NCBI RefSeq assembly: GCF_042661025.1
Contig: NZ_JBHSWH010000001.1
Coordinates: forward strand, 620,001 to 684,000
Direction: 5' to 3'
Source of the DNA: Flexivirga alba
GTDB taxonomy: Bacteria; Actinomycetota; Actinomycetes; Actinomycetales; Dermatophilaceae
DNA: 64,000 nucleotides
The notes beneath the pieces were generated by a model. It did not search any database. It saw only the letters and a program-made list of their open reading frames with translations, and had not been told where the DNA came from. Positions 52,670 through 61,541 of the stretch are shown in pieces. Position numbers and translations under genes: made by a program. Every line of letters begins with the position of its first letter. Within the stretch, counting starts at the first letter, position 1.

Positions 52670-54187
52670 ATGCCCGACTTCGTAGGCGCCCTGGATCAGG
52701 GCACAACTAGCACCCGATTCATGATCTTCGATCATGGCGGAAACGAGATCGCCAAACGCCAGCTCGAGCACGAGCAGATCCTGCCGCAGGCAGGCTGGGT
52801 CGAGCACAGCCCGCTGGAGATCATCGACCGGACCCGGACCGTGATGGGCAGCGCGCTCGCCAACGCCAACCTTCACGCGAGCGATCTGGACTCGATCGGG
52901 ATCACCAATCAGCGCGAGACCACGGTCGTCTGGGACAAGACGACGGGCCGCCCCTACTACAACGCGATTGTCTGGCAGGACACCCGCACCGACAAGATCG
53001 CCTCCGCTCTCGAACGTGAGGGCAAGGGCGATGTGATCCGGCAGAAGGCCGGCATCCCGCCGGCCACGTACTTCTCAGCCGGCAAGATCAAGTGGATGCT
53101 GGACAACGTCGACGGGCTCCGCGCGGCAGCCGAGCGCGGCGACGCGATCTTCGGCAACACCGACAGCTGGGTGCTGTGGAACCTCACCGGTGGCACCGAC
53201 GGCGGCGTGCACGTCACCGACGTCACCAACGCCAGTCGCACCATGTTGATGAACCTCGAAACCCTCGACTGGGACGACGAATTGCTCGGGTTCTTCGACA
53301 TACCGCGCTCGATGTTGCCGGAGATCCGGCCCAGCTCAGACCCGAACTTCTACGGGACGACGCTACGCAGCGGCCCGATCGGCGGAGAGGTGCCGCTCGC
53401 GGGCGACCTCGGCGACCAGCAGGCGGCCACGGTCGGCCAGGTCTGTTTCTCGCCCGGTGAGGCGAAGAACACCTACGGCACCGGCAACTTCCTGCTGATG
53501 AACACCGGAGAGGAGATCGTCCGCAGCAAGAGCGGTCTGCTGACCACACCGGCATACAAGTTCGGGGACAGCCCCGCTGTCTACGCACTCGAAGGTTCGA
53601 TCGCGGTGACCGGCAGCGCCGTCCAGTGGTTGCGCGACCAGCTCGGCATCATCTCCGGTGCGGCCGAGACCGAGCAGCTGGCCCGGCAGGTGAAGGACAC
53701 CGGCGGCATGTACTTCGTGCCGGCGTTCTCCGGACTCTTCGCCCCCTATTGGCGCTCGGACGCGCGCGGCGCGATAGTCGGTATGTCGCGCTTCAACACC
53801 AACGCGCACCTCGCCCGGGCAACGCTGGAATCCATTTGCTACCAGAGCAAAGACGTCGCCGACGCGATGGAGAAGGACTCCGGCGTGAAGCTCGACGTGC
53901 TCAAGGTCGACGGCGGTGTCACCGCCAACAGCCTGTGCATGCAACTGCAGGCCGACATCCTCGGTGTGTCCGTCTCCCGCCCGGTGGTCGCGGAGACGAC
54001 CGCGCTGGGTGCGGCATACGCCGCGGGCCTGGCGACCGGCTTCTGGAACAACACCGATGAGCTGCGTGCCAACTGGAACGAGGACCAGCGCTGGGAGCCG
54101 GAGTGGAACGACGAGCAGCGCTCCACCGGGTATGCCGGCTGGCAGAAGGCCGTCAAGCGCACGCTGGACTGGGTCGACGTCGAGTGA
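52670..54187 (+). CDS. glpK: Glycerol kinase
   Basis: A 505-residue FGGY kinase. Phosphate motif GALDQGTTSTRFMIFDHGG, substrate motif NQRETTVVWDKTTGRP with WQDTRTDK, TYGTGNFLLMNTG, and VDGGVTANSLCMQLQADILG. CAGGAG precedes the ATG, 43 bases after glpF. It phosphorylates glycerol entering by GlpF and feeds GlpD. It is the canonical copy by operon context. Confidence 0.95.
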   Translation: MPDFVGALDQGTTSTRFMIFDHGGNEIAKRQLEHEQILPQAGWVEHSPLEIIDRTRTVMGSALANANLHASDLDSIGITNQRETTVVWDKTTGRPYYNAIVWQDTRTDKIASALEREGKGDVIRQKAGIPPATYFSAGKIKWMLDNVDGLRAAAERGDAIFGNTDSWVLWNLTGGTDGGVHVTDVTNASRTMLMNLETLDWDDELLGFFDIPRSMLPEIRPSSDPNFYGTTLRSGPIGGEVPLAGDLGDQQAATVGQVCFSPGEAKNTYGTGNFLLMNTGEEIVRSKSGLLTTPAYKFGDSPAVYALEGSIAVTGSAVQWLRDQLGIISGAAETEQLARQVKDTGGMYFVPAFSGLFAPYWRSDARGAIVGMSRFNTNAHLARATLESICYQSKDVADAMEKDSGVKLDVLKVDGGVTANSLCMQLQADILGVSVSRPVVAETTALGAAYAAGLATGFWNNTDELRANWNEDQRWEPEWNDEQRSTGYAGWQKAVKRTLDWVDVE

Positions 54188-54323
54188 CGAGCACCGCCAG
54201 CACAGACCGCGCGGATGGCTCGTGCCTCGCCACGGGCCATCCGCGCGCTGCCTCGACCAAGCACATACCTAAGCTGGAAGACACCGATCGTCGTCATACG
54301 GTCGGCGGCCAGGAGGAATTTTC

Positions 54324-56051
54324 ATGGTGATGCAGCCCAACAGCGCCCGACTCGGGCCCGAAGAGCGCGTGCAGGCGTGGAAAGACCTGCAGGAGCGCGA
54401 ATTCGACGTCCTCGTCATCGGCGGAGGGGTGACCGGCTCCGGTGCCGCACTCGACGCCGCAACTCGCGGACTACGCACCGCATTGGTCGAGTCCCGTGAC
54501 TTCGCCAGTGGCACCTCGTCACGCAGCAGCAAGCTCTTCCACGGCGGGCTGCGCTACCTCGAGCAGATGAATTTCGGCCTCGTCGCCGAAGCGCTGCGCG
54601 AGCGCGAACTCATGCTGACCACCATCGCGCCGCACCTGGTGCACCCGGTCTCGTTCCTCTACCCGCTGTCGCACCGCGGCTGGGAACGCCCTTATGTCGC
54701 AACGGGTTTGGCGATGTACGACCAGATGGGCGGCGCCCGGTCAGTGCCGCGTCAGAAGCACCTCACCCGCGGCGGAGCGCTGAAGCTCTTCCCGAGCCTC
54801 AAGTCAGACTCGCTCGTCGGCGCGGTCCGCTACTACGACGCGCAGGCCGACGACGCGCGGCACACCATGACGGTCGCGCGCACCGCTGCGCACTACGGCG
54901 CCGTGGTCCGCAGCTCGACCGAGGTCGTGGAGATCGTGCGCGAGGCCGACCGGGTGGTCGGTGCCGTGGTCCGTGACGTCGAGACCGACGAGCGGATCAC
55001 CGTCCGTGCGAAGGTCGTGGTCAACGCCACCGGTGTCTGGACCGACGACGTGCAACGGATGAGCGGCGGCCGCGGCCGGTTCCGGGTGCGGGCCTCCAAG
55101 GGCGTGCACATCCTGGTCCCCCGCGATCGGATCGCCGCAGAGGTCGGGCTGATTCTGCGCACCGAGAAGTCGGTGCTGTTCGTCATACCGTGGGGGCAGC
55201 AGTGGCTGATCGGCACGACCGACACGGACTGGACGCTCGATCTGGCACACCCCGCGGCGACTGCCTCGGACATCGAATACCTTCTGGAGCATGCGAATTC
55301 GGTGTTGGCGACACCGATCACCAAGGACGACATCCTCGGCGTCTATGCCGGGCTCCGTCCCCTGCTCGCCGGGGAGAGCGAGGACACCAGCCAGCTGTCC
55401 CGCGAGCACGCCGTCGCGCGTCCGCAGCCCGGTCTGGTGTCGATCGCCGGCGGGAAATACACCACCTACCGGGTGATGGCCAAGGACGCGATCGACATCG
55501 CCGGCAGGGACCTCGGCGAGATCAAGGAATCGGTCACCGACCGCGTCCCGCTCCTCGGCGCCGACGGGTATGCCGCAATGGTCAACCTCACTCACGAGTT
55601 GTCTGCGCAGACCGGTCTGCCTTCGTGGCGGATCGAGCACCTACTCAACCGCTACGGGTCAAAGCTGGACGAGCTCCTCGCGCTGACGGCCGAGGACGAG
55701 ACGCTGCTGGAGCCGGTCACGTCCGCCGAGACCTACCTGCGGGTGGAACTCAAATACGCGGTCACTCACGAGGGCGCACTGCACCTCGCCGACGTGCTCG
55801 CCCGACGTACCCGTATGTCGATCGAGACCAAGCATCGTGGCGTCGATGCAGCCGAGGAGACGGCCGACATCATGGCGCCGTTGCTGGGCTGGACCGAGGA
55901 GCAGAAGCGGCAGGAGGTCGAGACCTACCGCGAGCGCGTTGCCGCTGAACGTGCCTCGCAGGAGCTCGACACCGACTCCGAGAGCGATGCGGCCCGCCTG
56001 CGCGCGCCGGAGATGCGCCAAGGCCTGCGCCGGGTCACCGCCACCAAATAG
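54324..56051 (+). CDS. glpD: Aerobic glycerol-3-phosphate dehydrogenase
   Basis: A 575-residue FAD-dependent, membrane-associated enzyme oxidising sn-glycerol 3-phosphate to dihydroxyacetone phosphate. The FAD loop is VLVIGGGVTGSGAALDAATR; SSKLFHGGLRYLEQMNFGLV is a GlpD signature. GLRPLL and SIAGGKYTTYRVMAKDAID form the active-site region, and the C-terminal DAO_C helical domain ends near residue 550. AGGAGG precedes the ATG. It completes the glpFKD pathway. Confidence 0.95.
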   Translation: MVMQPNSARLGPEERVQAWKDLQEREFDVLVIGGGVTGSGAALDAATRGLRTALVESRDFASGTSSRSSKLFHGGLRYLEQMNFGLVAEALRERELMLTTIAPHLVHPVSFLYPLSHRGWERPYVATGLAMYDQMGGARSVPRQKHLTRGGALKLFPSLKSDSLVGAVRYYDAQADDARHTMTVARTAAHYGAVVRSSTEVVEIVREADRVVGAVVRDVETDERITVRAKVVVNATGVWTDDVQRMSGGRGRFRVRASKGVHILVPRDRIAAEVGLILRTEKSVLFVIPWGQQWLIGTTDTDWTLDLAHPAATASDIEYLLEHANSVLATPITKDDILGVYAGLRPLLAGESEDTSQLSREHAVARPQPGLVSIAGGKYTTYRVMAKDAIDIAGRDLGEIKESVTDRVPLLGADGYAAMVNLTHELSAQTGLPSWRIEHLLNRYGSKLDELLALTAEDETLLEPVTSAETYLRVELKYAVTHEGALHLADVLARRTRMSIETKHRGVDAAEETADIMAPLLGWTEEQKRQEVETYRERVAAERASQELDTDSESDAARLRAPEMRQGLRRVTATK

Positions 56052-56058
56052 CACCCCC

Positions 56059-56290
56059 AAGCTGGTCGAGCGCCGCCCTGAGTAGCTCGTGAGGAACGAG
56101 CGAGCGTATCGAAGGGTAGGGCGAGAAACCAGCCTCACCCAAGCTGGTCGAGTAGGGCGAGGAACCAGCCTCACCCAAGCTGGTCGAGTAGGGCGAGGAA
56201 CGAGCCCGTATCGAGACCAATCGTCTGCTCACGTGGTCTCGATACGCGCACTCCCCCGCTGCGCTCCTCCGTGCGCTACTCGACCAGCTT
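56059..56290. repeat. Intergenic repeat cluster with terminal inverted and tandem repeats
   Basis: AAGCTGGTCGAGTAG (about 56177) and CTACTCGACCAGCTT (56276-56290) are perfect 15-bp inverted ends, enclosing a second inverted pair, GTATCGAGACC and GGTCTCGATAC (56208-56218, 56235-56245). A 36-bp unit (AGGGCGAGGAACCAGCCTCA and continuing) is tandemly repeated from about 56118. Fragments recur at 27334, 35875, 59250 and 63458. The rest of the 56.05-56.47 kb gap holds only the promoter of the response regulator. Confidence 0.75.
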
Positions 56291-56468
56291 GTCTGGATCT
56301 ACTCGCAGGATCCGGTCGTCGCCGGTCGCCGCGCAGCGACCATCACCTCCACCTGCCAGGCCCCGTCCCAGCCTCGGTAGATCGTCGTCGCGCCATACAG
56401 GATTCACACAGGGTGGACATAGACTTGCCCATGGCCGCACACAGTGAGCGGGGAGAGGGTGAACCACC

Positions 56469-57191
56469 ATGAGCAACACATCCGGCCTCAAACGACCCGA
56501 CGGGTCCCCCGTGCGAGTTCTCGTCGTCGACGACGAGAGCAACCTGACCGAACTCCTCTCCATGGCACTGCGATACGAGGGCTGGGAGATCAAGAGCGCC
56601 GGCACCGGCACGAGCGCCGTCCGCACCGCGAAGGAGTTCCGGCCCGACGCGGTCGTGCTCGACATGATGCTGCCGGACTTCGACGGTATGGAGGTGTTGC
56701 GCCGGCTACGCGACGAGGACCCGACGCTGCCCGTGCTCTTTCTGACCGCACGCGATGCCGTCGAGGACCGCATCGCCGGGCTGACTGCCGGCGGCGACGA
56801 CTACGTCACCAAGCCGTTCTCTCTGGAGGAGGTCGTGGCTCGAGTGCGAGCCTTGTTGCGGCGGTCGGTCGCGATGACCGAAGACTCCTCCTCGACGCTG
56901 GTCGTCGGAGACCTACGACTCGACGAGGACAGCCACGAAGTCTTCCGCGGGGACACCGAAATCACCCTGACCGCAACCGAATTCGAGCTGCTGCGCTACC
57001 TCATGCGCAACCCGAAGCGGGTGCTGTCCAAGGCGCAGATCCTGGACCGCGTGTGGCACTACGACTTCGGTGGCCAGGCCAACGTCGTGGAGCTCTACAT
57101 CTCGTACCTGCGCAAGAAGATCGACGCCGGCCGCAACCCGATGATCCACACCATGCGCGGCGCCGGCTACGTCCTGAAACCCGCCAGTTGA
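56469..57191 (+). CDS. OmpR/PhoB-type response regulator
   Basis: A 240-residue regulator. The receiver has the acidic pair in VLVVDDESN, phospho-acceptor Asp65 in VVLDMMLPDFDG and Lys115 in YVTKPFSL. The winged-helix output domain is LTATEFELLRYLMRNPKRVL with NVVELYISYLRKKID. It resembles actinobacterial TrcR/TcrA regulators. The cognate kinase follows after 29 bases. Confidence 0.93.
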   Translation: MSNTSGLKRPDGSPVRVLVVDDESNLTELLSMALRYEGWEIKSAGTGTSAVRTAKEFRPDAVVLDMMLPDFDGMEVLRRLRDEDPTLPVLFLTARDAVEDRIAGLTAGGDDYVTKPFSLEEVVARVRALLRRSVAMTEDSSSTLVVGDLRLDEDSHEVFRGDTEITLTATEFELLRYLMRNPKRVLSKAQILDRVWHYDFGGQANVVELYISYLRKKIDAGRNPMIHTMRGAGYVLKPAS

Positions 57192-57220
57192 CCCGGGCTG
57201 GACTCCTGAACGGCTCAGCA

Positions 57221-58785
57221 ATGACCACCACCGCATCCTGGCGACCCAGCCGTTGGACCCTGCGTACCAAGCTCGTTGCCTGGATGCTGCTGCTCTTCAT
57301 GGTTGTCACCGCAGCGGCCGGAACGCTCGCCGTATGGCGCCTCAACCAGACGCTCGAGAGCAGCGTGAACGAACAACTCCGTACTGCCGAGCTGGCGCTT
57401 GAGAATCCAGGAGGCGGCGGCGGGCCGGATGCCGGAGCGGTTGGCCTCGCCGGCGGAAACTCACTCCGCTACGACGTCCAGACAAACGGTGACCCCGTCT
57501 ACCAGTGGAATGCCCAGAGCCAGCAGAGCATCCAAAGCGCCACGGTCAACCGCCTCGGTGGCAGCACCCAGCTGACCTCCGCCCAGCAGAGGAAGCTGCA
57601 GGCCGCCGGGCTCGGCCGCACACCGCAGCCCGTTGATCTCGGCAAGCTCGGCACCTATCAACTGATCTCGGTCAACCACCCCCAAACTTTGCGAACGCTG
57701 GACAGCAACCGCCAATACGATGCGCAGGTCACGACGATCATCGGCCTGCCGATCGACGCCAACAACAACACCATTCAGAAGACGGCCCTATCGATCGCAC
57801 TCTTCAGCGGAGCCGGCGTCATCCTTGTCGCGATGGCAGCGACGTGGGTCATCCAGCGCAATCTCGAGCCATTGCGCCGAGTCGCTGCGACGGCCACTCG
57901 CGTCTCCAAGCTTCCGCTCTCCTCCGGCGAGGTCGTGATGTCCGAGCGCGTGGAACCACGGGACACCGACGAGCGCACCGAGGTCGGGCAGGTCGGCGCA
58001 TCTCTCAACGGCATGCTCGACCACATCGACAACGCACTCACTGCCAGGCAAGCCAGTGAGATGCAGGTACGCCAATTCGTCGCCGATGCCTCCCACGAAT
58101 TGCGCACGCCGTTGGCGTCGATCCGCGGGTATGCCGAGCTGTCTCGCCGCGAGACGGAACCGGTGCCGAAGGGCGTCACCCACGCGCTCGGCCGCATCGA
58201 GTCCGAGGCCGGCCGGATGACTGCGCTGGTCGAGGACCTGCTGCTGCTGGCCCGGCTCGATTCCGGTCGGCCGCTGAACTTCGAGTCGGTCGAGTTGCCG
58301 CTCATCGCGATCGAGACTGTCAGCGACGCCCGCGCCGCAGGTCCGGACCACGTGTGGGGCCTTGATCTGCCGGAAGAAGGCATCGAGATCGAAGGGGACG
58401 AAGCACGGATCCGGCAGATCGTCATCAACCTGCTCGGCAATGCCCGCAAGCACACGCCCCCGGCACGCGGGTCGTCCTGTCGGTGGGTGCGCAGGGCGAC
58501 GGCGTGCTGCTCCAAGTTCGCGACAACGGGCCCGGCATCACCCCTGAACTCGTGCCGCGCATCTTCGAGCGCTTCATCCGCGGTGATGCAGCCCGCACCC
58601 GCACGGAAGGATCGACCGGGCTCGGCCTGTCGATCGTGTCGGCCGTCGTCGCCGCCCACCACGGGAAGGTCGACGTCACCTCGCGTCCGGGTGAGACAGT
58701 CTTCTCCATCTGGTTGCCTCGCAGGCAATCCGCGCCGGGTCCGTCGGCGCCGGCAGCGCCATACGACCCGCGAGTGCCGGTATGA
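57221..58785 (+). pseudogene. Sensor histidine kinase, frameshifted at a C run
   Basis: A membrane kinase: TM1 near residues 18-38, an extracytoplasmic domain, TM2 near 188-208, HAMP, HisKA with His292 in DASHELRTPLASIRGYAEL, and the N box INLLGNARKHTPP. At the CCCCC run 58457-58461 one base seems missing. The other frame continues VGAQGDGVLLQVRDNGPG (G1 box) and STGLGLSIVSAVV (G2 box) to 58785. All kinase motifs survive in order, total about 522 residues, so a homopolymer error is plausible. It is paired with the upstream response regulator, TrcS-like. Confidence 0.88.
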
Positions 58786-59213
58786 CGGGCGCGACCCGCC
58801 ATACGCACCTGAAGCACCAGCTGAGCAGCTTCGCGGTGATCGGCGTCGCCAGCACGGTCGCCAACGTCGCGCTCTTCTACCTGCTCAACCTGACGATGAA
58901 CGCACAGGTGGCCAACGCGCTCGCGCTGATCATCACAACGATCTTCAACACCGCCGCCAACCGGCACTTCACCTTCGGCGTGCGCTCCCGCGAGGGCGCC
59001 GGCCGTGCGCAACTGCAGGGGTTGGTGCTCTGGCTGATCATGTGGGCCGCGACCGCGCTCGCGTTGTTCCTGTTGCTGCACGCGAACCCCGACGCATCCC
59101 ACACCGCCCAGTCGGCGGTGCAACTCGCCGGGAACGTCGTGGCGACGCTCATCCGCTTCGTGATGCTGCGCCGCTGGTTCGCGCCGAAACCGGTTGTCGC
59201 CGCGTCGGAGTAG
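58782..59213 (+). CDS. GtrA family membrane protein
   Basis: A 143-residue protein with four TM helices (FAVIGVASTVANVALFYLL and the Asn-rich ALALIITTIFNTAANRHFTF motif are typical). GtrA proteins flip or assist transfer of undecaprenyl-linked sugars in cell-envelope glycosylation. The ATG overlaps the kinase stop (ATGA), coupling it to the two-component system. This suggests that the kinase and GtrA are functionally linked in envelope modification. Confidence 0.9.
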   Translation: MTGATRHTHLKHQLSSFAVIGVASTVANVALFYLLNLTMNAQVANALALIITTIFNTAANRHFTFGVRSREGAGRAQLQGLVLWLIMWAATALALFLLLHANPDASHTAQSAVQLAGNVVATLIRFVMLRRWFAPKPVVAASE

Positions 59214-59331
59214 CGTCGCCCCCTGACGTGGCCGAGGAGCCGGAGGCGGTGCATTGAGGAGCTCGCGAGGGACGAGCGAGCGTCTCGAAATGAGCGCAGC
59301 GGGGGAGGCGTCTCGAGGTCCCGAGGTGGCC

Positions 59332-59419
59332 TCGCGCTCGAGTGTTTCGCGAGGCATTGTCGGCGGAGGGAGCCGTCGCGCTCGAGTGTTTCGCGAGGCA
59401 TTGTCGACGGAGGGAGCCG
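59332..59419. repeat. 44-bp direct tandem repeat
   Basis: Two adjacent 44-base copies (59332-59375 and 59376-59419) beginning TCGCGCTCGAGTGTTTCGCG differ at one base. They lie between GtrA and tRNA-Ser beside a degenerate copy of the dispersed repeat (59250-59320). The 59.2-59.5 kb gap holds nothing else recognisable. Confidence 0.8.
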
Positions 59420-59525
59420 GCTCGGTCGGGCGCTCGTACCTCGCACCCGAGCCGCGCCTCCCGGCATCTCTCCGCCTCTGCACATAGGAAACCCCGGTCG
59501 CAAGCTCCCGGGGGTTCCAATGTGC

Positions 59526-59615
59526 GGAGGCGGAGGGATTTGAACCCTCGATGGGGTTTTATCCCCAAACCCGCTTAGCAGGCGGGCGCCATAGACCAGA
59601 CTAGGCGACGCCTCC
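59526..59615 (-). tRNA. tRNA-Ser (GCT)
   Basis: A 90-base class II tRNA on the minus strand. The acceptor arms GGAGGCG and CGCCTCC pair perfectly; the anticodon loop CTGCTAA gives GCT. There is a long variable arm (TTTGGGGATAAAACCCCA region) and a T loop GGTTCAAATCC. The CCA end is not encoded. Confidence 0.96.
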
Positions 59616-59819
59616 AGTGCCTCACTCGTGGTGAAGCGTGGCAAGGCTACCCAAGAGGCGGGTCCGAGTTCAAAACGGGTGCCTCCGGCCGACAACCAGA
59701 CGCCAAGGTTCGACGTCTACTGTGACGGGGCTGATTTGTGATCGGCACGATCCGTGAGTCAGACTCGTTCATCCACAATGATCACAGAACGGTAACGGAC
59801 TCCAGGTGAAGGTAGGCGA

Positions 59820-61472
59820 ATGACGGGAAACGTCGGGGGCGTCGGTAGACGACGCCATGTACCGGAGCACGATCCGGACGAGACCATCATTGCCACCCGG
59901 CAGGAACTCGTCCGGCGTCAGGCTGCGGCACGCCCGTCCGTCGGCTCCCGGGCCGACCTGCGCACTGCACGGGCCCGCGACGTGCGCCGTGCCCTTGGCC
60001 TGACCGCCCTGTCGCTGCTGTTGCCCGGTCTCGGTCTGCTGTGGACCAAGCGCAAGATGATCGGGTTCGTCATGGTTGGCGTTGCCCTGATCGGCGCGAT
60101 CTGTCTAGGCATCATCGTCACCAGCGGCGGCCTCATCCACGGCACAGCGCAATTGCTCACCAGGAAGGGCCTGGTGCTGCTGCTCGTCTGCACGATCGGT
60201 GGCGGCCTGCTCTGGGTCGCCGGCATCGTGCTCACGGCGATGACGACGACCGGTCGGCGGTGGCCCGATCAGACCCGTTGGCTGCACGGCATCTTCGCCG
60301 CGGTGATGTGCCTGGTCGTCGCTGCCCCTGCTGCGTATGCCGCGCACGACGTGTGGATCACCCGCAACGCGTTCAACAACATCTTCCACAACCGCTACAC
60401 CACCAACGCCGACGCCGCGACGCCCGGCAGCGGAAGCAATCCGTGGAAGGACACGCCGCGGGTCAACATCCTGCTCTTCGGTTCCGACGCCGGTGCCGAC
60501 CGCATCAACCAACGCCCTGACTCGTTGATCGTCGCCAGCGTTGACACCAAGACCGGCGACACCGTGCTGGTCAGCGTGCCGCGCAACATGGGTCACGCCC
60601 CCTTCCCTGCCAGCGACCCACTACACAAGCTCTACCCGGGCGGATACACGAAACTACCTGGGGATACCGACAACGCCGCAGGGCTGATGGAGGGCGTCTG
60701 GCTGCTCGGCAACGAGCACAAGGACCTCTTCCCCAAGGACGACCCCAATCCTGGCCTCACCGCCACCAAGGACGCCGTCTCCGGCATCACCGGCCTGAAG
60801 ATCGACTACACCGCCACAATCGACATGGCCGGTTTCGAGCAGTTGGTCAACGCCATGGGCGGCGTCTACGTCAACGTCAAGGCCGACCCGGGATCCACCT
60901 TCGATCCCAAGAAGGGCATCCCGATCGGCGGGAGCATCAACACAGTCACCAACCAGATCAACCCGGGCTCCATCACGGGATGGATCAAGCCGGGCTACCA
61001 GAAGCTGAACGGGCATGACGCGCTGTGGTACTCACGCAGCCGCGTCGGGTCGGTGACCGGTGACGACAACCGGATGCGCCGCCAACGCTGCATGCTCAAC
61101 GACCTCATATCGCAGGTCAACCCGTTCCAGATGGTTCAGAAGTTCCCGTCCATCATGCAGGTCGCGGCCAAGAACATCCGGATCGACATCAAACAGGACG
61201 ACCTGCCCGCCTGGGCCACGCTTGCCAACACGATGAAGAACGGCAATATGCGCACGGTCGACATCTCCGATCCGAAAAGCAACTGGGACCCGGACTACGC
61301 CAAGATCCACGCTCGGGTGCAGAAGGCTCTAGCGGCCGGACACAACAAGAAGGCCCCGACCCCGAAGAAGAGCAGCGCGACGCCGAGCTCGTCGTCCTCG
61401 ACGCCCTCGAGCGGCAGCTCCAGCAGCAGCTCCACCCAGGCCGCGTACAGCAGCACGGCCGACTCCTGCTGA
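59820..61472 (+). CDS. LytR-CpsA-Psr (LCP) family wall-polymer ligase
   Basis: A 550-residue membrane protein. The cytoplasmic N-terminus carries four hydrophobic segments (about 55-180), then the extracellular LCP domain follows: VNILLFGSDAGADRINQRPD, SVDTKTGDTVLVSVPRNM and HDALWYSRSRVGSVTGDDNRMRRQ with the pyrophosphate-binding arginines. LCP enzymes attach teichoic acids or glycans from lipid carriers to peptidoglycan. The tail is a Lys then Ser/Thr-rich stretch (about 510-550). ATG at 59820. Confidence 0.92.
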   Translation: MTGNVGGVGRRRHVPEHDPDETIIATRQELVRRQAAARPSVGSRADLRTARARDVRRALGLTALSLLLPGLGLLWTKRKMIGFVMVGVALIGAICLGIIVTSGGLIHGTAQLLTRKGLVLLLVCTIGGGLLWVAGIVLTAMTTTGRRWPDQTRWLHGIFAAVMCLVVAAPAAYAAHDVWITRNAFNNIFHNRYTTNADAATPGSGSNPWKDTPRVNILLFGSDAGADRINQRPDSLIVASVDTKTGDTVLVSVPRNMGHAPFPASDPLHKLYPGGYTKLPGDTDNAAGLMEGVWLLGNEHKDLFPKDDPNPGLTATKDAVSGITGLKIDYTATIDMAGFEQLVNAMGGVYVNVKADPGSTFDPKKGIPIGGSINTVTNQINPGSITGWIKPGYQKLNGHDALWYSRSRVGSVTGDDNRMRRQRCMLNDLISQVNPFQMVQKFPSIMQVAAKNIRIDIKQDDLPAWATLANTMKNGNMRTVDISDPKSNWDPDYAKIHARVQKALAAGHNKKAPTPKKSSATPSSSSSTPSSGSSSSSSTQAAYSSTADSC

Positions 61473-61501
61473 TCGGCCGGCTGACTCCGTGAGCAACTCC
61501 C

Positions 61502-61530
61502 ACCCCATTGCCGTGTCTCTGCAATGGGGT
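61502..61530 (+). terminator. Hairpin between LCP and PBP genes
   Basis: ACCCCATTGC and GCAATGGGGT are perfect 10-bp arms with a 9-base loop, 30 bases after the LCP stop. The right arm contains an in-frame ATG (61524) upstream of the PBP start, so it may be a terminator or a translational control hairpin. Confidence 0.6.
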
Positions 61531-61541
61531 TGGATGTTGCC

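Noticed and set aside
56059..56290. CRISPR array in the 36-bp tandem repeats
   Set aside because: Units are directly adjacent without spacers and no cas genes are nearby.
61524..61541. ATG at 61524 as the PBP start
   Set aside because: It lies inside a perfect hairpin arm and adds only six non-conserved residues before the TM anchor; ATG 61542 fits better.
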